Assembly (NCBI GenBank): GCA_020632885.1
Contig: JACKEQ010000025.1
Span: 1 to 64,000, forward strand
Direction: 5' to 3'
Length of the DNA stretch: 64,000 bases
From: Alphaproteobacteria bacterium
GTDB lineage: Bacteria; Myxococcota_A; UBA796; GCA-2862545
A program made the position numbers and the translations under genes. This document shows, in pieces, positions 60,095-64,000 of this stretch; the first letter of the stretch is position 1, and each line of letters starts with the position of its first letter. The notes under the pieces are model-generated. The model searched no databases. It was not told the DNA's origin and saw only the letters and a list, made by a program, of their open reading frames with translations.

Positions 60095-62026
60095 CTATCC
60101 GGCGACCGCCTCGAGCTCCTCGTGAGCAGCGGTGACCCAGCTGTCGATGGGCTCCGGGCGCCCGAGCAGGTAGCCCTGCAGTCGGTCCACGCCCATCGTG
60201 GCGAGCATGTCCCGCTGCTCCTCGGTCTCCACGCACTCGGCGACGACCTCGAGGCCCAGGCGGTGCCCGAGACCGACCACGGTCTCCACCACCACGCGTC
60301 CCGAGGGCGTGCCGAGGCCCTCGACCAGGCTTCCGTCCAGCTTGAGCACGTCGAGGGGCAGGTGCGTGAGGTACGTCAGAGCGGAGTAGCCCGCGCCGAA
60401 GTCATCGAGCGCGATGCGCACGCCCGCGTCCCGCAGGCCTCCGAGGGTGCGCAGCAGGTGCTGGCTGTCGTGGGTGAGCACGTGCTCGGTGATCTCGATC
60501 TCGAGGGCCTCTCCGCAGAGCCCGTGCCGCGCGAGGGTCCTCGAGACCCTCTCCACGAGCGTGGCGTCCTCGAGCTGGCGGGGCGTCATGTTGAACGCCA
60601 TACGGACGTCCGTCGCCCCCAGGGCCCGGAGGCGAGCGAGGTCCGCGAGGGTCCAGTCGAGCGTGCGTCGACCGATGGTCGTCATGGCCTCCGTGCCCTC
60701 GATGCGGGGCAGGAAGGCGCCCGGCGTGAGCACCCCGAGGCGGGGGTGGTGCCACCGCAGCAGCGCTTCCAGGCACACCAGGCGCTCCTGGCGGTACTGA
60801 CCCTGGTAGTGGAAGCGGAGCTCCCCGCGCTCGAGAGCCGAGAGCACGAGGTCCTTCGCGGGGTCCAGCGGCTCGTGCCACACGGGGACGCCGCCCGCCG
60901 TCGCCTCCGCGTACCGCGCGGCACTCGCACGGCGCAGGAGCTCCTCGGTGCTCCCGGGATCCCGGGCGACGGCCAGACCGAGGGTCACGTCGGCCTCGAG
61001 GCCGGCCAGCTGGTCACGGATGCGCGCCGCCACGACACCGGCTTCCTCGGCCGAGCGGAGGTCGCCGAGGACCACGCCGAGCTCGTCGCGCCCCAGGCGG
61101 CCGATCTCGTCGCCCACGCGCAGGTTGGACTTCAGGTGGTCCGCCACGGCCTCCGCCTCGCCCTCCACCACCACGACGAGCACGGCAGCGAGGTGCCCGC
61201 GGGCCAGGGAGCCGCGCACGGTGGTGTCCACGCGGTCGAGGAAGGTCGCGCGGGTGGCGAGGCCCGTGGACCGCTCGGTGGGCGCGGGTCGCGCGAGGCG
61301 TCGCTCGGAGCGCTTGCGGGCGATGGCGTCGTCGAGCGTGCGGAGCAGCAGGCGCGGTTCGGCGGGGTCCGCGATGTGCCCCATGGCCCCCTCCCAGTCG
61401 CTGTCGCCCGCGACCACGACCGGCGTGCGGGGCGCCATGACGGCGAGGGTGCTCACCACGTCGCGCCCGTGGGCGTCCGGGAGGTCGGTCTCCGTGAGGA
61501 CCGCGGTGAACTCCTGCTGCCCGAGGGCCTCCAGAGCGTCACCGAGGCGGGTCACGTGCTCCGCAGACCACCCGACGCGCTTGAGGGCCTCGAGGGTCCC
61601 CGTGGGCTGGCGCTGGACGACGAGCGCGGTGTGGGTGGGCAGGGACGGGCGCCTCCCGACCCCGATGCGCGCCCGGTGGATGCGCTGGGCCCGCTGGACG
61701 GCGGCGTCGAGCAGGAAGCGGTCGTCGAGGCGCTCGATCGTCGAGGCGACGAGGTGGTCCGCGCGACGCTCGGGGTGACGTCCGGCGATCCAGACGACCG
61801 CGATGTCGGGCTGGAGGGCGGCGAAGGACTCCGCGAGGTGGAGGCCCGTCGCGTCCCCGGCGTCGGAGCCCACGACCAGCACCCCGAACGCCCGGTCCCG
61901 ACCGACGGCCAGGGCCTCGGAGGCGGTCGACAGCACCACCCAGCCGGCCTCACCGTGACCCTGCACCGCGTCGCGGTCCTGGGATCTCGGGAGCACGAAC
62001 AGGACCGGGGGGCGGGATGGACGCAT
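60095..62026 (-). CDS. EAL-domain c-di-GMP phosphodiesterase with degenerate GGDEF and N-terminal receiver-like regions
   Basis: 643 residues, ATG after GAGG. About 1-230 contains two receiver-like folds (AVLTETDLPDAHGRDV is the better one). A GGDEF domain follows, but its signature reads RDELG in LGRDELGVVL, so cyclase activity is unlikely. The EAL domain (about 395-630) looks intact: EALLRW, MAFNMTPRQL, LEIEITEHVL, LDDFGAGYS, LKLDGSLV, AECVETEEQ and LQGYLLGRPEP. It should hydrolyse c-di-GMP to pGpG, with GGDEF perhaps binding GTP as a regulator. Divergent from the GMC gene (84 bases). Confidence 0.9.
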   Translation of the reverse strand: MRPSRPPVLFVLPRSQDRDAVQGHGEAGWVVLSTASEALAVGRDRAFGVLVVGSDAGDATGLHLAESFAALQPDIAVVWIAGRHPERRADHLVASTIERLDDRFLLDAAVQRAQRIHRARIGVGRRPSLPTHTALVVQRQPTGTLEALKRVGWSAEHVTRLGDALEALGQQEFTAVLTETDLPDAHGRDVVSTLAVMAPRTPVVVAGDSDWEGAMGHIADPAEPRLLLRTLDDAIARKRSERRLARPAPTERSTGLATRATFLDRVDTTVRGSLARGHLAAVLVVVVEGEAEAVADHLKSNLRVGDEIGRLGRDELGVVLGDLRSAEEAGVVAARIRDQLAGLEADVTLGLAVARDPGSTEELLRRASAARYAEATAGGVPVWHEPLDPAKDLVLSALERGELRFHYQGQYRQERLVCLEALLRWHHPRLGVLTPGAFLPRIEGTEAMTTIGRRTLDWTLADLARLRALGATDVRMAFNMTPRQLEDATLVERVSRTLARHGLCGEALEIEITEHVLTHDSQHLLRTLGGLRDAGVRIALDDFGAGYSALTYLTHLPLDVLKLDGSLVEGLGTPSGRVVVETVVGLGHRLGLEVVAECVETEEQRDMLATMGVDRLQGYLLGRPEPIDSWVTAAHEELEAVAG

Positions 62027-62110
62027 GGGAGGACCTCGTGTTCCCCCTTCGGTCCGAGGTGCGCTGGGCTTGAGCGGGGATGCGACATAGACGGCGAAGG
62101 AGGAGGCAGG

Positions 62111-63655
62111 ATGGCCGTCGCGATCGTGATCGGATCGGGCTTCGGGGGCTCGGTGAGCGCCCTGCGGCTCGCCGAGAAGGGCTACGAGGTCCACGTGATC
62201 GAGAAGGGGAGGCGGTTCGCGCCCCAGGACTTCCCGCGATCCAACTGGGATCTCCGGCGCTTCATGTGGCGTCCGGAGGCCGGTCTGCGCGGCTTCTTCC
62301 AGATGTCGTTCTTCCGCCACGTCACCGTGCTCTCGGGTGTGGGTGTGGGTGGAGGATCCCTCGTGTACGCGAACACGCTCCCGCACCCGCCCGACTCGTT
62401 CTTCGCCTCGGGGAGCTGGGCGGGGCTGGCGGACTGGAAGGCGGAGCTGGCGCCGCACTACGCCACCGCCAGGCGGATGCTCGGGGCGACCCGCGTCCCC
62501 GACCGCATCGCGGGGGAGGCGGACCGCGCGCTGCAGGCCGTCGCGGCCGACCTCGGCATGGAGGACCGCTACGCGCCCACCGACGTGGCCGTGTTCTTCG
62601 GCGAGCCCGGCCGGACCGTGCCGGATCCCTACTTCGACGGCAAGGGGCCCGCGCGCACGGGCTGCACGGCGTGTGGGTCGTGCATGACGGGCTGCCGGAT
62701 CGGCGCGAAGAACACGCTCGACAAGAACTACCTGCACCTGGCGGAGCTCCTCGGCACCACCATCCACCCCGAGTCCGAGGCGACCGCGATCCGTCCGACA
62801 GAAGGCGGGTTCTCGGTGGAGACCGCCGGCCCGGAGGGAAAGCGGGTGTTCCGTGCCGCGAAGGTCGTCGTCGCGGGCGGCGTGCTGGGGACCAACGCGC
62901 TGCTCCTGAAGATGAAGGCGGACCCGCAGGGCCTCCCGGACCTCTCGGATCGTCTGGGGGACGGCGTGCGCACGAACAGCGAGAGCCTCATCGGGGTCGT
63001 CACGGACGGCTCGCGCAACCTCTCCCGCGGCGTCGCCATCGGCAGCATCCTGCACACGGACGACGTCTCGCACATCGAGCCCTGCCGGTACGGGTCCGGG
63101 AGCGGGCTCTTCCGCCTGCTGGTGCTCCCGCATGCTCCGGGCGCGCGGCTCCGGGATCGGCTCGTGTCCAGCGTGCGCAGCGCCGTCGCGAGCCCCCGGC
63201 GGCTCTGGAGGGCCCTGACGGTCCCGGACTGGTCCGCGGCGACCTCGATCCTGCTGTACATGCGGGCCGCCGAGGGCACCCTGCGCTTCCGGCTCGGCCG
63301 GAGTGGGCTGCAGACGACCCTCGCGGACGGCGAGCCCCCGACCGCCTCCCTGCCCGAGGCGAGCGCGCTGGCCGAGCGCGTCGCGGAGAAGCTCGACGGC
63401 TTCGTGATGTCGATGTTCACCGAGACGCTCGCGGACATCCCCACCACGGCCCACATCCTGGGCGGCGCGTGCATCGGGGCGACCGCCGCGGAGGGCGTCA
63501 TCGGGCCCGACCACCAGGTGCACGGGTACCCCGGCCTCTACGTGTGCGACGGATCGGCCATGTCCGCGAATCCCGGCGTCAACCCGTCCCTCACCATCAC
63601 CGCGATGGCCGAGCGCGCCATGGCTGCGGTTCCCGAGGCCACCCGACCCTGGTGA
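62111..63655 (+). CDS. GMC oxidoreductase, cholesterol-oxidase-like
   Basis: 514 residues, ATG after GAAGGAGGCAGG. N-terminal FAD Rossmann motif VIGSGFGGSVSALRLAEKGY, flavin-binding loop GVGVGGGSLVYANTL, a ferredoxin-like CTACGSCMTGCRIGAKNTL with C185, C188, C191 and C195, and the C-terminal HILGGACIG plus NPSLTITAMAER. The Cys cluster matches the ChoD-type subgroup (Rv3409c-like), whose substrate is disputed. No signal peptide. Acts on a sterol or other hydroxylated lipid by FAD-dependent oxidation; substrate not readable from sequence. A fatty-acid hydroxylase is also in the window, but 58 kb away. Confidence 0.9.
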   Translation: MAVAIVIGSGFGGSVSALRLAEKGYEVHVIEKGRRFAPQDFPRSNWDLRRFMWRPEAGLRGFFQMSFFRHVTVLSGVGVGGGSLVYANTLPHPPDSFFASGSWAGLADWKAELAPHYATARRMLGATRVPDRIAGEADRALQAVAADLGMEDRYAPTDVAVFFGEPGRTVPDPYFDGKGPARTGCTACGSCMTGCRIGAKNTLDKNYLHLAELLGTTIHPESEATAIRPTEGGFSVETAGPEGKRVFRAAKVVVAGGVLGTNALLLKMKADPQGLPDLSDRLGDGVRTNSESLIGVVTDGSRNLSRGVAIGSILHTDDVSHIEPCRYGSGSGLFRLLVLPHAPGARLRDRLVSSVRSAVASPRRLWRALTVPDWSAATSILLYMRAAEGTLRFRLGRSGLQTTLADGEPPTASLPEASALAERVAEKLDGFVMSMFTETLADIPTTAHILGGACIGATAAEGVIGPDHQVHGYPGLYVCDGSAMSANPGVNPSLTITAMAERAMAAVPEATRPW

Positions 63656-64000
63656 TCAGAACCGCGCGGTGACCTGCGCAGAGACCCGGTCGCCCAGGGT
63701 GGCGGCGACCGCCCGGGCTGCCTCGGGCGCCTCGGGTGCCAGCATCGTCCGGGCCTCGTAGTCCACCTGCAACCGGACGTTCGGGCCTGGGTTCAGCTCG
63801 AGGCCGAGCGTGCTGGTACGCAGGACACGGAGGGCCACAGGGTCCTCGGTGCGGCGGTGGAACTCGTCGAAGCGCAGCTTCACGCCGAACGTGAGGTCCT
63901 CCTTCACCGGCATCCGCAGGCCCGTCGTTCCGACGACGCCCCAGGCCTTCCCGTCCGGAGCGACGACGACCTGCCCGCCGAACGGAGTCGCCCGGCCCGC
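63656..64000 (-). CDS. outer-membrane beta-barrel-like protein, C-terminal part (truncated by window edge)
   Basis: At least 114 residues of an open frame that continues past the window end. Alternating strands (VVVAPDGKAWGVVGTTGLRM, EDLTFGVKLRFDEFHR, TSTLGLELNPGPNVRLQVDYEA) and a C-terminal Phe (QVTARF) fit an outer-membrane barrel, whose last residue is usually aromatic. Convergent with the GMC gene. An internal ATG at 63913 exists but the frame is open upstream of it, so the true start is outside the window. Confidence 0.6.
   Translation of the reverse strand, partial: AGRATPFGGQVVVAPDGKAWGVVGTTGLRMPVKEDLTFGVKLRFDEFHRRTEDPVALRVLRTSTLGLELNPGPNVRLQVDYEARTMLAPEAPEAARAVAATLGDRVSAQVTARF

Noticed and set aside
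60014..62110. Plus-strand open frame opposite the EAL gene, in frame with the GMC gene
   Set aside because: The real minus-strand gene has intact EAL motifs. The GMC protein starts at 62111 with a strong Shine-Dalgarno and the FAD motif; the upstream extension is a GC-rich shadow.
62575..62720. Separate ferredoxin gene suggested by the CxxCxxCxxxC cluster
   Set aside because: The cluster lies inside the GMC oxidoreductase frame and is typical of the ChoD-like subgroup.

Overview
The window is very GC-rich (about 70% by eye) and densely coded on both strands, with no gene-free stretch above 300 bases. Several things point to a Myxococcota-type delta-proteobacterial lineage: a giant MopE-type protein with a MYXO-CTERM-like tail, several Hanks-type Ser/Thr kinases with membrane or PEGA tails, an AgmX/PglI C-terminal domain protein, a TIGR02996 protein, many short lipoproteins with Asp/Thr or Pro/Ala linkers, and duplicated DUF4139 genes. 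This is inference from gene content; there is no rRNA or other taxonomic marker here. Genes are packed into short co-directional runs joined by ATGA, GTGA or TGATG overlaps, and several convergent pairs overlap at their 3' ends.

Layout. 1-8 kb: the end of an ATP-dependent DNA ligase, a PPC-repeat lipoprotein, and a coupled set of MopE-like giant, small membrane protein and fatty-acid-hydroxylase-type enzyme. 8-16 kb: a lipoprotein and GNAT acetyltransferase, an HTTM-like membrane protein, then a four-gene overlapping operon (ATP-grasp, MAPEG, pentaheme cytochrome, SH3 lipoprotein). 15-23 kb: a minus-strand operon led by a Ser/Thr kinase (TPR protein, beta-helix lipoprotein, zinc-ribbon/PEGA protein), followed by an OmpR-type two-component pair. 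23-26 kb: SH3-like, TPR-like and lipoprotein genes, one lipoprotein frameshifted inside a long hexanucleotide repeat. 26-31 kb: NeuD-like acyltransferase, FHA protein, and a tandem kinase plus pseudokinase. 31-38 kb: an NAD-type formate dehydrogenase, beta and alpha subunits, separated by a TIGR02996 protein and a bacteriohemerythrin. 38-46 kb: membrane protein, PEGA kinase, alpha/beta hydrolase, AgmX/FHA-like protein and small envelope genes. 46-53 kb: M3 peptidase, PQQ-like beta-propeller, DUF3089 lipoprotein and FetAB-like ABC exporter. 53-64 kb: UbiB-family kinase, two DUF4139 proteins, a degenerate-GGDEF/EAL regulator, a cholesterol-oxidase-like GMC oxidoreductase and a partial outer-membrane protein.

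The strongest single result is that the formate dehydrogenase alpha gene is one selenoprotein gene. An in-frame TGA falls exactly at the catalytic Sec/Cys position and is followed at the standard distance by a hairpin with a GGTCT apical loop, so the organism should carry selenocysteine machinery (not in this window). Other points worth following are the kinase/pseudokinase/FHA cluster, a DLKNPF C-terminal tail shared by the first and last genes of the kinase-led operon, the frameshifted hexanucleotide tract, a hairpin that would bury a ribosome binding site, and a recurrent class of very short signal peptides without a basic N-region.
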